A DNA stretch of 64,000 bases, taken from contig NZ_PPFB01000001.1 of NCBI RefSeq assembly GCF_002899455.1, positions 5,920,001 through 5,984,000 on the forward strand. Reading direction: 5' to 3'. This DNA comes from Streptomyces sp. DH-12 (GTDB taxonomy: Bacteria > Actinomycetota > Actinomycetes > Streptomycetales > Streptomycetaceae). The notes beneath the pieces are model-generated. The model was not told the origin of the DNA. It saw only the letters and a list, made by a program, of their open reading frames with translations, and did no database searches. Below are positions 1 to 10,061 of the stretch, one piece after another; position 1 is the stretch's first letter; each line of letters begins with the position of its first letter. The translations under genes were made by a program, and so were the position numbers.

Positions 1-1904
<1,904 letters not shown>

Positions 1905-2009
1905 AGTTGCTCGCGTCCACTGTGTTAGTTCTGAGACAACGACCGTTGTCGGCTTTGAGTAGAACACATACAACAGAAGAGTGTGCTTGTTCGCTCGAAA
2001 CCATTAGGG

Positions 2010-2127
2010 TTTCGGTGGTCATAGCGTAGGGGAAACGCCCGGTTACATTCCGAACCCGGAAGCTAAGCCTTACAGCGCCGATGGTACTGCAGGGGGGACC
2101 CTGTGGGAGAGTAGGACGCCGCCGAAC
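2010..2127 (+). rRNA. 5S ribosomal RNA
   Basis: This is a full-length 5S rRNA of about 118 nt, roughly 105 nt downstream of the 23S gene. It starts GTTTCGGTGGTCATAGCG, has the conserved GGGGAAACGCCCGGTTACAT segment, and ends near GTAGGACGCCGCCGAAC. It is followed directly by the operon terminator. The spacer at 1905-2009 shows nothing beyond processed rRNA spacer. The ends are accurate to one or two bases. Confidence 0.95.
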
Positions 2128-2136
2128 AATCTTTGG

Positions 2137-2183
2137 AAGGACCCCTGGTCGCCAGCGTTCAGCTGGGGCCAGGGGTCCTTTTT
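2137..2183 (+). terminator. rRNA operon terminator
   Basis: This is a perfect 12-bp stem, AAGGACCCCTGG at 2137-2148 with its complement at 2169-2180, around a 20-nt loop. A short T run follows. It lies ten bases after the 5S gene and is the expected intrinsic terminator of the rRNA operon. Confidence 0.92.
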
Positions 2184-2220
2184 GTATTTATGCTTGCAGT
2201 ACCCGAGACAGGAGTCACCC

Positions 2221-3669
2221 ATGTCCACCAACTCTCCCGACGACCGACCGGAGCGCGACCAGCGGCGACGGGACAGTGGTGATCGCTCGGACCGCGGGGA
2301 CCGTGGCGGCCAGCGTGGCGGCCCCCAGCGCGGCAACGACCGCGACCGTGGCTTCCGCAGGGACGGCGACCGTCCCCCCTTCCGCCGTGACGACCGCGAC
2401 CGGGACTTCCGTCGTGACGACCGCGACCGCAGTGGTGGCCGGCCCGAGCGTGGCGGCTTCCGTGGGCGGGACGACAACCGTGGGGGCGAGCGCGGCGGGT
2501 ACCGAGGGCGGGACGACCGCAGGGATGACCGCCGGGACGATCGGCGTGACGATCGGGACCGTGGTGGTTACCGCGGCCGTGATGACAACCGTGGTGACCG
2601 TGGTGGTTTCCGTCGGGATGACAACCGTGGTGACCGGGGCGGTTTCCGGCGGGACGACCGTCCCGAGCGCGGCGACCGCGGTGGTTTCCGGCGCGATGGC
2701 GACAGCCGTACCGACTCCCGCGGTGACCGCGACTCGCGTGGTGGCGGCTTCCGTCGTGACGACCGGGACCGTGGCGGCTTCCGTGGCCGCGACGACCGTG
2801 GCCGCGGGCCGCGGCGCGACGACCGGGGCGGCCGTCCCGGTGGGTTCCGTGGGCGCGACGACCGTCAGGGCGGTGGCGGCCGGTTCCGTGACGAGCGGGA
2901 CCGTGACCGCGAGCCCATCAAGCGGCTGCCGATCCCCGAGGACGTCACCGGCGAGGAGATCGACAAGGACGTCCGGCAGGAGCTGCAGAGCCTGCCCAAG
3001 ACGCTCGCCGAAGACGTCGCCAAGAACCTGGTGATGGTCGCCCGGCTCATCGACGAGGACCCCGAGGGCGCCTACGCCTACTCCCGCATCGCTCTGCGTC
3101 TCGCCTCGCGCGTGGCCGCCGTACGGGAGGCCGCCGGGTTCGCCGCGTACGCGACGCAGAAGTACGGCGAGGCGCTCGCCGAGTTCCGGGCCGCGCGGCG
3201 GATGACCGGGACCGTGGAGCTGTGGCCGCTGATGGCGGACTGCGAGCGCGGGCTCGGACGGCCGGAGAAGGCGCTGGACATGGCCGGCGCCCCCGAGGTG
3301 CAGAAGCTGGACAAGGCCGGTCAGGTCGAGATGCGTCTCGTCGCGGCCGGCGCCCGGCGTGACATGGGCCAGCTGGACGCGGCCATCGTCACCCTGCAGA
3401 GCTCCGAGCTGGCGTCGAACTCCGTGCAGCCGTGGACCGCGCGTCTGCGGTACGCGTACGCCGACGCGCTGCTCGCGGCCGGCCGTGAGGGCGAGGCGCG
3501 CGAGTGGTTCGCCAAGGCCGTCGAGGCCGACCGGGACGGCAGCACGGACGCCTCCGACCGGCTGGCCGAGCTGGACGGCGTGGAGTTCATGGACGCCCTC
3601 GTCGAGGAAGAGGACGAGAGCGCCACCGGCCGTGACGAGCAGGGCGCGCGGGACGACGACGAGGACTGA
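2221..3669 (+). CDS. RGG/RD-repeat protein with TPR-like C-terminal half
   Basis: The protein has 482 residues and no enzyme assignment. Residues about 8-225 are almost entirely Arg, Asp and Gly in short imperfect repeats such as GGFRRDD and RGRDD. They resemble RGG-type RNA-binding disordered regions, with added Asp making them polyampholytic. Residues about 230-455 are a helical, TPR-like domain (for example the Ala-rich helix pairs around YAYSRIALRLASRVAAVREA). The last 30 residues are strongly acidic. The ATG at 2221 has GGAG at 2211-2214; an upstream in-frame ATG lies in the rRNA terminator and is unlikely. The gene is single and sits directly behind the rRNA operon. A role in RNA or ribosome metabolism is inference only. 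The repeats leave other frames open across the gene, but those are shadows. Confidence 0.85.
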   Translation: MSTNSPDDRPERDQRRRDSGDRSDRGDRGGQRGGPQRGNDRDRGFRRDGDRPPFRRDDRDRDFRRDDRDRSGGRPERGGFRGRDDNRGGERGGYRGRDDRRDDRRDDRRDDRDRGGYRGRDDNRGDRGGFRRDDNRGDRGGFRRDDRPERGDRGGFRRDGDSRTDSRGDRDSRGGGFRRDDRDRGGFRGRDDRGRGPRRDDRGGRPGGFRGRDDRQGGGGRFRDERDRDREPIKRLPIPEDVTGEEIDKDVRQELQSLPKTLAEDVAKNLVMVARLIDEDPEGAYAYSRIALRLASRVAAVREAAGFAAYATQKYGEALAEFRAARRMTGTVELWPLMADCERGLGRPEKALDMAGAPEVQKLDKAGQVEMRLVAAGARRDMGQLDAAIVTLQSSELASNSVQPWTARLRYAYADALLAAGREGEAREWFAKAVEADRDGSTDASDRLAELDGVEFMDALVEEEDESATGRDEQGARDDDED

Positions 3670-3692
3670 CGTCCGCGCGGTGCAGCGCAGAT

Positions 3693-3736
3693 GAAGAGGG
3701 GCGGGTCCCGGCACACAGCCGGGGCCCGCCCCTCTT
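3693..3736. terminator. bidirectional terminator
   Basis: A long GC stem runs from GAAGAGGGGCGGG at 3693 to its complement CCCGCCCCTCTTC ending at 3736, with a CCGGC/GCCGG extension at the top. It lies between the convergent stops at 3669 and 3751 and can serve both genes. Confidence 0.85.
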
Positions 3737-3750
3737 CGTGTTTCCGGACC

Positions 3751-5043
3751 TCAGAGGTCCAGGGCGCGCAGCACCAGACCCGACGCGGGCTTCGGGCCGA
3801 ACGACGTCGATTTGCGGGGCATCGTGACCCCCTGGCGGGCCAGGTCGCGGACCACGTCCTCGTGGACGGGGTGCATCAGCACCGCCGTTCCGCCGTCCCG
3901 TCGGGCCTTGTCCACCGTGGCCGCCGTGTCGTGGATGTACGCGATGTGGGCGGGATCGTCGGGGACGCGCCAGACGTGGTCGAGGAGCGTGGCGTGCAGG
4001 ACCGTCGCGTCGAGGGTGCGCCAGGCCTCCGGGCGGTCCGCCGGCACCGTGCGGTCCAGCAGTGCGGGGTCGGGGCGGTCGACGAGGTGGAAGGCTCCGT
4101 CGTCCCCGGTGAGGAGGAAGGCGTTGTCCTCCGCCGCCGCCTCGGCCAGCGCGTCCATCGCCTTCGGCAGCGGTCCGTCCAGGCGGCGGACGCGGAAGGA
4201 GCCGTCGAGCGCCTCCAGGGCCTCGGCGACCGGCAGGTGGTGCAGCAGGCGGTGGATGGCGCGGACCCGCAGCGGATAGCGGGCGGTGTCGACCAGGAGG
4301 ATCAGGCCGTGGTCCCAGGGGCTGGGGGAGGGGTGCTCCGCGCACAGCCGGCGGTAGGTCGCCCAGCGGTGGTGGCCGTCGGCGATCAGGGCCTGGTGGG
4401 CGGAGAGCTCCCCGCGGACCACCGCCAGGTCGGCGGGGTCGGTGACGGACCACAGACGGTGGTGGACGCCGTCCTCGGTGGTGGTCGCCAGGAGCGGCGG
4501 CTGTCCGGCCGTGCGCTCGATCAGAGCGGCCGTCGCGGTGGCCGTGCCGTCGCCCCGGTAGGTGAGCAGCAGTGGTTCCAGGTTCGCGCTAGTGGCCCGC
4601 ATCAGGCCCGCGCGGTCCGCGACGATGTGCGGCATGACCTCCTCGTGCGGCAGCACCAGCCGTTCCTCCGGGTCGGAGACGCGCAGTGCGCCGATCACGC
4701 CCCGCTGCACCAGGCCGTCGCCGGCGCGCTGCTCGTAGACGTACAGGGCGGGTTCCGGGTCGGCGGTGAGGACGCCCTCGGCACGCCAGCGGCGGAGCGT
4801 CCGGGCGGCCTGGGCGTTGCGCTCCGCGGGCGTGGCGGCCTCGGGCAGGATCAGGCGGACGATGTTGTGGGGGTCGGCGGACTGGAGGTGGTGCAGGCCG
4901 TCGGGGCGGACCACGACGTCGTAGGGCGGGGATGTCACGGCGGCCAGGCTGCCGACCCGGTCGGGGTCGTACCGAAGGCCGCGGAACGGGGTGAGTTCCA
5001 GCCCTCGGGGCGCCGTTGCCTTCGAGTGACCTGCAGTATTCAT
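3751..5043 (-). CDS. DUF1015 family protein
   Basis: The protein has 430 residues, close to the usual family length. It shows the DUF1015 hallmarks: an N-terminal segment with SPPYDVV (about residue 38), and later ALIADGHHRWATYRRL (about residue 218), where the His pair is the conserved signature. The biochemical role of the family is not established. Distant annotations as SpoOJ- or ParB-like exist, but nothing here supports DNA binding. It starts at an ATG at 5043 and is divergent from the HAD phosphatase at 5116, so the 72-bp gap must hold both promoters. The gene is single. Confidence 0.9.
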   Translation of the reverse strand: MNTAGHSKATAPRGLELTPFRGLRYDPDRVGSLAAVTSPPYDVVVRPDGLHHLQSADPHNIVRLILPEAATPAERNAQAARTLRRWRAEGVLTADPEPALYVYEQRAGDGLVQRGVIGALRVSDPEERLVLPHEEVMPHIVADRAGLMRATSANLEPLLLTYRGDGTATATAALIERTAGQPPLLATTTEDGVHHRLWSVTDPADLAVVRGELSAHQALIADGHHRWATYRRLCAEHPSPSPWDHGLILLVDTARYPLRVRAIHRLLHHLPVAEALEALDGSFRVRRLDGPLPKAMDALAEAAAEDNAFLLTGDDGAFHLVDRPDPALLDRTVPADRPEAWRTLDATVLHATLLDHVWRVPDDPAHIAYIHDTAATVDKARRDGGTAVLMHPVHEDVVRDLARQGVTMPRKSTSFGPKPASGLVLRALDL

Positions 5044-5115
5044 CCCGGCATCGTACGGGTGCCGGCCTCATGGGGGATGATCGGGGGAAAGCCGTCGAAC
5101 GAGGAGCGATGCGGA

Positions 5116-6144
5116 ATGAGCCGGAGCGTCAGGACGAGGCCCGAGGGCAGTGGGCAGGCCCTGAGCGAGGCGTACGACACGGCGCTGCTCGACCTCGACG
5201 GAGTGGTGTACGCGGGCGGCGACGCCATCGAGCACGCGGTCCCCTCCCTCGCCGCGGCCCGCGACGGCGGGATGCGTCTCGCCTACGTGACCAACAACGC
5301 GCTGCGCACGCCCGACGCCGTCGCCGCGCATCTGACCGAGCTGGGCGTACCGGCCGAGGCCGGTGACGTGATCACCTCCGCGCAGGCGGTGGCGCGGCTC
5401 ATCGCCGACCAGGTGCCGCAGGGCTCGCGGGTGCTGGTGGTGGGCGGCGAGGGCCTGCGGGTGGCGCTGCGGGAGCGCGGGCTGGTGCCGGTGGAGTCGG
5501 CGGACGACGACCCGGTCGCGGTCGTGCAGGGGTACGGCGGTCCGGAGCTGCCGTGGGGCCGGTTCGCCGAGGCGAGCTACGCCGTGGCGCGCGGAGTGCC
5601 GTGGTTCGCGTCCAACACCGACCTGACGATCCCCAGCGGCCGGGGCATCGCGCCCGGCAACGGCGCGGCGGTCGAGGTCGTACGGATCGCCACCGGCGCC
5701 GAGCCGCAGGTGGCGGGCAAGCCGCTGCCGCCGATGCACCGCGAGACGATCCTGCGCACGGGCGCCGAGCGGCCGCTGGTGGTGGGGGACCGGCTGGACA
5801 CGGACATCGAGGGGGCGTTCAACGGCGGGGTGGACTCGCTGCTGGTGCTCACCGGGGTGACCGACGGCGCGCGGCTCCTCGCGGCGCCGCCGCACCACCG
5901 GCCGACGTACGTGGACGCCGATCTGCGGGGGCTGCTCACCGGTCAGCCCGAGGTCGTCGAGGCCGGCGGCGGGTTCCGGTGCGGCGGCTGGACGGCGGCG
6001 GCCGTCGCCGGGCGGCTGGAGCTGGACGGGGACGGCACTCCCGTGGACGGGCTGCGGGCGCTGTGCGGGGCGGCCTGGACGGCGGCGGGCGACGAGGCGT
6101 GCGCCCTGGACGCGGGGAAGGCGCTGGCGCGGCTGGGGCTGTGA
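5116..6144 (+). CDS. HAD-IIA family hydrolase (NagD/phosphoglycolate-phosphatase-like)
   Basis: The protein has 342 residues and is a haloacid-dehalogenase superfamily phosphatase of the IIA (NagD/4-nitrophenylphosphatase) type. Motif I is DLDGVVY at residues 26-32, with Asp26 the expected nucleophile and Asp28 the acid/base. Motif II is the TNNA threonine near residue 64. The lysine is in AGKPLPP, and the metal-binding motif is GDRLDTDIEGA. A C-terminal extension of about 60 residues, rich in Ala, Leu and Gly, follows the HAD fold. The start is the ATG at 5116, with GAGGAG at 5101-5106. The frame stays open far upstream, but that part overlaps the divergent DUF1015 gene and is not coding. 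The substrate is unknown. Confidence 0.92.
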   Translation: MSRSVRTRPEGSGQALSEAYDTALLDLDGVVYAGGDAIEHAVPSLAAARDGGMRLAYVTNNALRTPDAVAAHLTELGVPAEAGDVITSAQAVARLIADQVPQGSRVLVVGGEGLRVALRERGLVPVESADDDPVAVVQGYGGPELPWGRFAEASYAVARGVPWFASNTDLTIPSGRGIAPGNGAAVEVVRIATGAEPQVAGKPLPPMHRETILRTGAERPLVVGDRLDTDIEGAFNGGVDSLLVLTGVTDGARLLAAPPHHRPTYVDADLRGLLTGQPEVVEAGGGFRCGGWTAAAVAGRLELDGDGTPVDGLRALCGAAWTAAGDEACALDAGKALARLGL

Positions 6145-6177
6145 CGGCCCTGACGGGGGCGGGGCGGCTTCCGGATC

Positions 6178-6211
6178 TTGTTCCGAGCGGAGGATAGGCT
6201 AGCCTAACCGG
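6178..6211 (+). promoter_or_regulatory. iron box overlapping a candidate leaderless promoter
   Basis: The palindrome TAGGCTAGCCTA lies at 6195-6206, followed by A. It matches the core of DmdR1/IdeR iron boxes (TTAGGTTAGGCTAACCTAA type). The -35-like TTGTTC (6178-6183) and -10-like TAGCCT (6200-6205) are 16 nt apart. They would place the transcript start at about 6212, which is the GTG codon, so the message may be leaderless. The operator would then cover the -10 element. The promoter assignment is inference. Confidence 0.75.
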
Positions 6212-7255
6212 GTGTTGGTCGAGAGTCCCCCCGAACAGCGCGCGGAGACCGCCTCCGCGCCCCGCGGCCGCCGGGCGATACGCGCGCTCGGTCTGCTGGT
6301 GTCCTTCGCGGTCCTGGCGCTCGTCGCGCTGGCGAGCATCGCGGTCGGCGCGAAGGAACTGTCCCTGGAACAGGTCTGGCACGGGCTGTTCGACGCGTCG
6401 GGCACCTACACCGACACCGTCGTGGCCGACCGGCTCTCCCGCACCCTGCTGGGCCTGCTCGCCGGCGCCGCCCTCGGCCTCGCCGGGGCCGTGCTGCAGG
6501 CGCTGACCCGCAACCCGCTGGCCGATCCGGGACTCCTCGGCCTGAACGCGGGCGCCTCCGCCGCGGTCGTCACCGCCATCACCTTCTTCGGCGTCACCTC
6601 CCTGTCCGGATACGTGTGGTTCGCGTTCTTCGGTGCGGCCGCCGTCGGCGCGATCGTGTGGTTCCTCGGCGGCCGCCGGGGCGCGACCCCGGTACGGCTG
6701 GTGCTGGCCGGCACAGCCATCAGCGCCGCCCTCTACGGCTACCTCCAGGCCGTGATGATCCTCGACGACGCCGCGCTCGGCCGGATGCGTTTCTGGACGG
6801 TCGGCTCGCTCGCCTCCGGCAGCGACGAGGCCGTCATGCAGGTGGCGCCGTTCCTGGTCGTCGGCAGTCTGCTGGCGCTGACGCTCGCCCGGCCGCTGAA
6901 CGCCATGGCCATGGGCGACGACACCGCCAAGGCCCTCGGCGCCGACCTCAACCGCACCCGCGCGCTGTCCATGCTGGTCGCGACGATGCTGAGCGGCGCG
7001 GCGACCGCCGCGTGCGGGCCGATCGTCTTCGTCGGCCTGATGGTGCCGCACGTGGTGCGCTCCTTCACCGGGCCCGACCAGCGCTGGATCCTGCCGTACG
7101 CGGCGGTCCTGTCGCCCGTGCTGCTGCTCGGCGCCGACGTGCTCGGCCGGATCGTGGCCCGGCCGGCCGAACTCCAGGTCGGCATCGTCACCGCGGTCGT
7201 CGGCGGCCCGGTCTTCATTCTTCTCGTACGACGGCGGAGGACGGCCCAGCTGTGA
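6212..7255 (+). CDS. FecCD-type iron-siderophore ABC permease
   Basis: The permease has 347 residues and about nine or ten membrane segments. It has the family loop NPLADPGLLGLNAGAS after the second helix and the ATPase-coupling segment MGDDTAKALGADL. It forms the membrane channel of a siderophore importer with the next two genes. The GTG at 6212 fits a leaderless start from the iron-box promoter; the only purine-rich stretch upstream (GGAGGAT, 6190-6195) lies inside the operator and is too far away. It overlaps the next permease by GTGA. No siderophore-binding lipoprotein gene adjoins the operon, so that component is either encoded elsewhere or shared. Confidence 0.93.
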   Translation: MLVESPPEQRAETASAPRGRRAIRALGLLVSFAVLALVALASIAVGAKELSLEQVWHGLFDASGTYTDTVVADRLSRTLLGLLAGAALGLAGAVLQALTRNPLADPGLLGLNAGASAAVVTAITFFGVTSLSGYVWFAFFGAAAVGAIVWFLGGRRGATPVRLVLAGTAISAALYGYLQAVMILDDAALGRMRFWTVGSLASGSDEAVMQVAPFLVVGSLLALTLARPLNAMAMGDDTAKALGADLNRTRALSMLVATMLSGAATAACGPIVFVGLMVPHVVRSFTGPDQRWILPYAAVLSPVLLLGADVLGRIVARPAELQVGIVTAVVGGPVFILLVRRRRTAQL

Positions 7256-8289
7256 AGACCAACCGTGCGGTGCGCGTCCCCGGCGGCCTCTCGGTCCGGC
7301 TGGACGTGCGTGCCCTCACCGTCGTCGTGCTGCTGATGCTGCTGGCGCTCGGCGCGAGCGTGCTGCTCATCGGCACCGGCGACTTCCCGATGTCCGCCTC
7401 CGACGTGCTGGCAGCCCTCGTCGGCCAGGGCGACGAGGGGCAGGAGTTCATCGTCACCGAGCTGCGGCTGCCGCGGGTCCTGGTCGGGCTGCTGGTCGGC
7501 GCCTCCCTCGGGATCGGCGGCGCGCTGTTCCAGTCCATCTCCCGCAACCCGCTGGGCAGCCCCGACATCCTGGGCCTCGGCCAGGGCGCCACGGCCGGCG
7601 CGCTCACCGTGATCGTGCTGTTCTCCGGCAGCGCCAACCAGGTGGCCCTCGGCGCGCTCGCCGGCGGCCTGCTCACCGGCACCGCCATCTACGTCCTCGC
7701 GTGGAAGCGGGGTGTGCACGGCTACCGGCTGGTGCTGGTCGGCATCGGCGTCGCGGCGGTCGTCACGGCCGTCAACGGCTATCTGCTCACCAAGTCCGAC
7801 ATCGTCGACGCGGCCCGCGCCGTCGTCTGGATGACCGGGTCCCTCGACGGGCGGGACTGGGACCAGGTGTGGCCGCTGCTCGCGCTGTGCGCCGTCCTCG
7901 TCCCGGTCGTCCTCGCCAACTCCCGCGCCCTGCGCATGACGGAGATGGGCGACGACGTCTCCAACGCCCTCGGCGTGCGCGTCGAGCGGCTCCGGCTGGT
8001 GCTGATGCTGTCCGCCGTGCTGCTCACCGCGTCCGCGACCGCCGCCGCCGGACCGGTCAGCTTCGTCGCGCTCACCGCGCCGCAGCTCGCCCGGCGCCTG
8101 ACCCGCTCGCCGGGCCCGAACCTGGTCGCCTCGATGTGCATGGGCGCCGCCCTGCTGGTCCTCGCCGACTTCGTCTCCCAGCGGGCGTTCGGCGCCGACC
8201 AGCTGCCCGTGGGCGTGGTCACCGGCGTGCTCGGCGGTGTCTACCTGCTGTGGCTGCTGGTCACCGAGCGCAGGGCGGGCCGGATATGA
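7252..8289 (+). CDS. FecCD-type iron-siderophore ABC permease
   Basis: This second permease has 345 residues and is paralogous to the preceding one. It has the NPLGSPDILGLGQGA loop and the MGDDVSNALGVRV coupling motif. It would form a heterodimeric channel with the upstream product. The GTG at 7252 overlaps the preceding stop (GTGA), which implies translational coupling. Its own stop overlaps an ATG at 8286. Fe-siderophore specificity is inferred from the family and from the iron box upstream of the operon. The exact ligand cannot be read from the permeases. Confidence 0.93.
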   Translation: MKTNRAVRVPGGLSVRLDVRALTVVVLLMLLALGASVLLIGTGDFPMSASDVLAALVGQGDEGQEFIVTELRLPRVLVGLLVGASLGIGGALFQSISRNPLGSPDILGLGQGATAGALTVIVLFSGSANQVALGALAGGLLTGTAIYVLAWKRGVHGYRLVLVGIGVAAVVTAVNGYLLTKSDIVDAARAVVWMTGSLDGRDWDQVWPLLALCAVLVPVVLANSRALRMTEMGDDVSNALGVRVERLRLVLMLSAVLLTASATAAAGPVSFVALTAPQLARRLTRSPGPNLVASMCMGAALLVLADFVSQRAFGADQLPVGVVTGVLGGVYLLWLLVTERRAGRI

Positions 8290-8324
8290 GCGGCGCCGAC
8301 CCCACGAACACCCGAAGGAGCACC

Positions 8325-9131
8325 GTGAACCGCCTGTCCGCCGAGAACGTCACCCTGGCCTACGACCAGCGGGTCATCGCCGAACAGCTGTCGGTGGAGA
8401 TTCCGGACCACTCCTTCACCGTCGTCGTCGGCCCCAACGCCTGCGGCAAGTCCACCCTGCTGCGCGCCCTGTCCCGCATGCTCAGGCCCACCGAGGGCCG
8501 GGTGCTGCTCGACGGGCAGGCGATCCACGCCATGCCCGCCAAGAAGGTCGCCCGCACCCTCGGCCTGCTGCCCCAGTCGTCCATCGCGCCCGACGGCATC
8601 ACCGTCGGCGACCTGGTCGCGCGCGGCCGCTACCCGCACCAGAGCCTGCTGCGCCAGTGGTCCGCCGAGGACGAGCGGGTCGTCCGGGAGTCCATGGCCC
8701 GCACCGGCGTCGCCGACCTCGCGGACCGCTACGTCGACGAGCTGTCCGGAGGACAGCGGCAGCGGGTGTGGATCGCCATGGCGCTGGCCCAGGAGACGCC
8801 GTTGCTGCTGCTCGACGAGCCGACCACCTACCTGGACATCCAGCACCAGATCGACGTGCTCGACCTGTGCGCCGACCTGCACGAGGAGCAGGGCCGCACC
8901 CTCGTCGCCGTCCTGCACGACCTCAACCACGCCGCCCGGTACGCCACCCACCTGATCGCCCTGCGGGCCGGCCGGGTCATCGCCCAGGGCGCCCCGAAGG
9001 ACATCGTCACCGCCGAGCTGGTGGAGGAGGTGTTCGGGCTGCGCTGCCAGGTCATCGACGACCCCGAGACGGGCACCCCGCTGGTGGTTCCGGCGGCCCG
9101 CGCGTCCCGGGCGGGGGCCGCGAAGGGGTGA
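8325..9131 (+). CDS. iron-siderophore ABC transporter ATP-binding protein
   Basis: The ATPase has 268 residues and is of the FepC/FecE type. Walker A is GPNACGKST, the signature is LSGGQRQRVW, Walker B is LLLLDEPTTYLD, and the switch His is in VLHDLNHAARYA. The chosen GTG at 8325 has GAAGGAG at 8314-8320. The alternative ATG at 8286 overlaps the upstream stop and would add 13 unconserved residues. It is the last gene of the three-gene iron-box operon and powers uptake at the inner face of the membrane. Confidence 0.93.
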   Translation: MNRLSAENVTLAYDQRVIAEQLSVEIPDHSFTVVVGPNACGKSTLLRALSRMLRPTEGRVLLDGQAIHAMPAKKVARTLGLLPQSSIAPDGITVGDLVARGRYPHQSLLRQWSAEDERVVRESMARTGVADLADRYVDELSGGQRQRVWIAMALAQETPLLLLDEPTTYLDIQHQIDVLDLCADLHEEQGRTLVAVLHDLNHAARYATHLIALRAGRVIAQGAPKDIVTAELVEEVFGLRCQVIDDPETGTPLVVPAARASRAGAAKG

Positions 9132-9153
9132 GGCGGGCGCGACCGGGGACGCC

Positions 9154-9324
9154 GTGCGCCACGCCGAGGAGGCGCGCGCCGCGCTCTCCGTGCCGCCCGA
9201 CTGTCCCGCCGAGCCGGCGCTCGCCGAGCTGTGCGCCGCCGTGGTGCGCCGGGCCGGCCGGCCTGCCGGGCCGCTCCCGTACGCCTCGCGCACCCGGGTG
9301 ACTCCCGTCACAGGAGCTTCCTGA
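9154..9324 (+). CDS. possible small ORF or gene remnant
   Basis: A 56-codon frame starts at a GTG at 9154 and ends at 9324. Codon third positions are almost all G or C until near the end, which is coding-like. There is no convincing Shine-Dalgarno sequence, no recognisable domain, and the 3' end overlaps the convergent SCP2 gene by 17 bp. It could be the worn 3' end of a fourth transporter-operon gene or chance. It is listed for completeness only. Confidence 0.2.
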   Translation: MRHAEEARAALSVPPDCPAEPALAELCAAVVRRAGRPAGPLPYASRTRVTPVTGAS

Positions 9325-9655
9325 GCCGGAACAGGTCGCGCAGCCCCGCCTCCAGCCGCACCCGGCCCGACCCCCAGGCACGGGCGAAGTGCAGCTTCCC
9401 GTCCACCAGGGCCACCAGGTCGTCGCCCGTCATGGCGAGCCGTATCTGCGCCTTCTCGCGCGGCGGCCCGGGGAAGGTGTCCCGCACCGCGATCCGGCCG
9501 CCGGTGAGCCGGCCCGCGAAGGTCACGTCCAGGTCCGTGACGTGGCAGCTGACCGACCGCTCCATCGACGCCGCCGCGCGGACGTCGCCCTCGGCGTTCC
9601 CCATGCTGTCCGCAAGCTTGTCGAGTGCCGCACGGCACTCCTCGATCGTGGCCAT
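9308..9655 (-). CDS. SCP2 sterol-binding domain protein
   Basis: The protein has 115 residues and consists only of an SCP2-like domain: an N-terminal helix (MATIEECRAALDKLADSM), then a beta-rich core with DLDVTFAGRL and the typical terminal segment GKLHFARAWGSGRVRLEAGLRDLFRL. Such single-domain proteins bind hydrophobic ligands, but the ligand in actinobacteria is unknown. It starts at the ATG at 9655. It is divergent from the gene at 9698, with about 40 bp between the starts, and ends convergently against the iron transporter operon. Confidence 0.85.
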   Translation of the reverse strand: MATIEECRAALDKLADSMGNAEGDVRAAASMERSVSCHVTDLDVTFAGRLTGGRIAVRDTFPGPPREKAQIRLAMTGDDLVALVDGKLHFARAWGSGRVRLEAGLRDLFRLRKLL

Positions 9656-9685
9656 CGCGCACGACGGTACCCCAGCCGTTCGAGG

Positions 9686-9697
9686 TAGCGTCGGGGC
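9686..9697 (+). promoter_or_regulatory. candidate -10 element of a leaderless gene
   Basis: TAGCGT at 9686-9691 ends seven bases before the ATG at 9698. This is the spacing at which the transcript would start on the start codon. There is no Shine-Dalgarno sequence in between. The -35 is not clear. This arrangement is common in Streptomyces, but it is an inference here. Confidence 0.4.
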
Positions 9698-10054
9698 ATG
9701 AACGACGCAGTGCCGCAGGCGGCGGACGCGGGACCGGACGCCGGGGACCCGCAGGAGGGGCCGGGGGCGTCCGGGGCGCCGCAGCCGCCGTACGACGACG
9801 GACCCGCCGGGCCCGCCCCCCTGGGCGTGCCGCGCACCCCCACCGGGAACGCCGAGGTCGACGCCCACGTGGAGCGGCTGGCCGACGCCGACCGCCTCAC
9901 CACCGACGGCCACCTCGAGGTGTACGAGGATGTACACCGGGGGCTGCGCGACGCGCTCACCGCGCTCGACGCCCGCCCGGGTCCCTCGCCCGCCGCCCCG
10001 CACCGGGGTCCGTCGGGGCGCCCGTCCCAGTCGGCACACGGACACAGGAGCTGA
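9698..10054 (+). CDS. small Pro/Gly-rich hypothetical protein
   Basis: The protein has 118 residues with no domain I can name. Residues 1-50 are low-complexity Pro, Gly, Ala and Asp. A short helical core follows (NAEVDAHVERLADADRLTTD, then HLEVYEDVHRGLRDALTALD), and the tail is again disordered. The core resembles short actinobacterial proteins always found next to tlyA. It starts at the ATG at 9698, probably leaderless, and runs into tlyA after 7 bp. Its place in the tlyA-nadK-recN unit suggests co-expression, but the function is unknown. Confidence 0.75.
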   Translation: MNDAVPQAADAGPDAGDPQEGPGASGAPQPPYDDGPAGPAPLGVPRTPTGNAEVDAHVERLADADRLTTDGHLEVYEDVHRGLRDALTALDARPGPSPAAPHRGPSGRPSQSAHGHRS

Positions 10055-10061
10055 ACCGAAC

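Noticed and set aside
2070..3714. Very long alternative frames (both strands) across the RGG/RD gene
   Set aside because: They arise from the repeated Arg/Asp/Gly codons; only the 2221-3669 frame has a proper start, a folded C-terminal domain and correct third-position bias.
5068..5898. Long minus-strand frame opposite the HAD phosphatase
   Set aside because: It is the antisense shadow of a clear enzyme gene and lacks any family motif.
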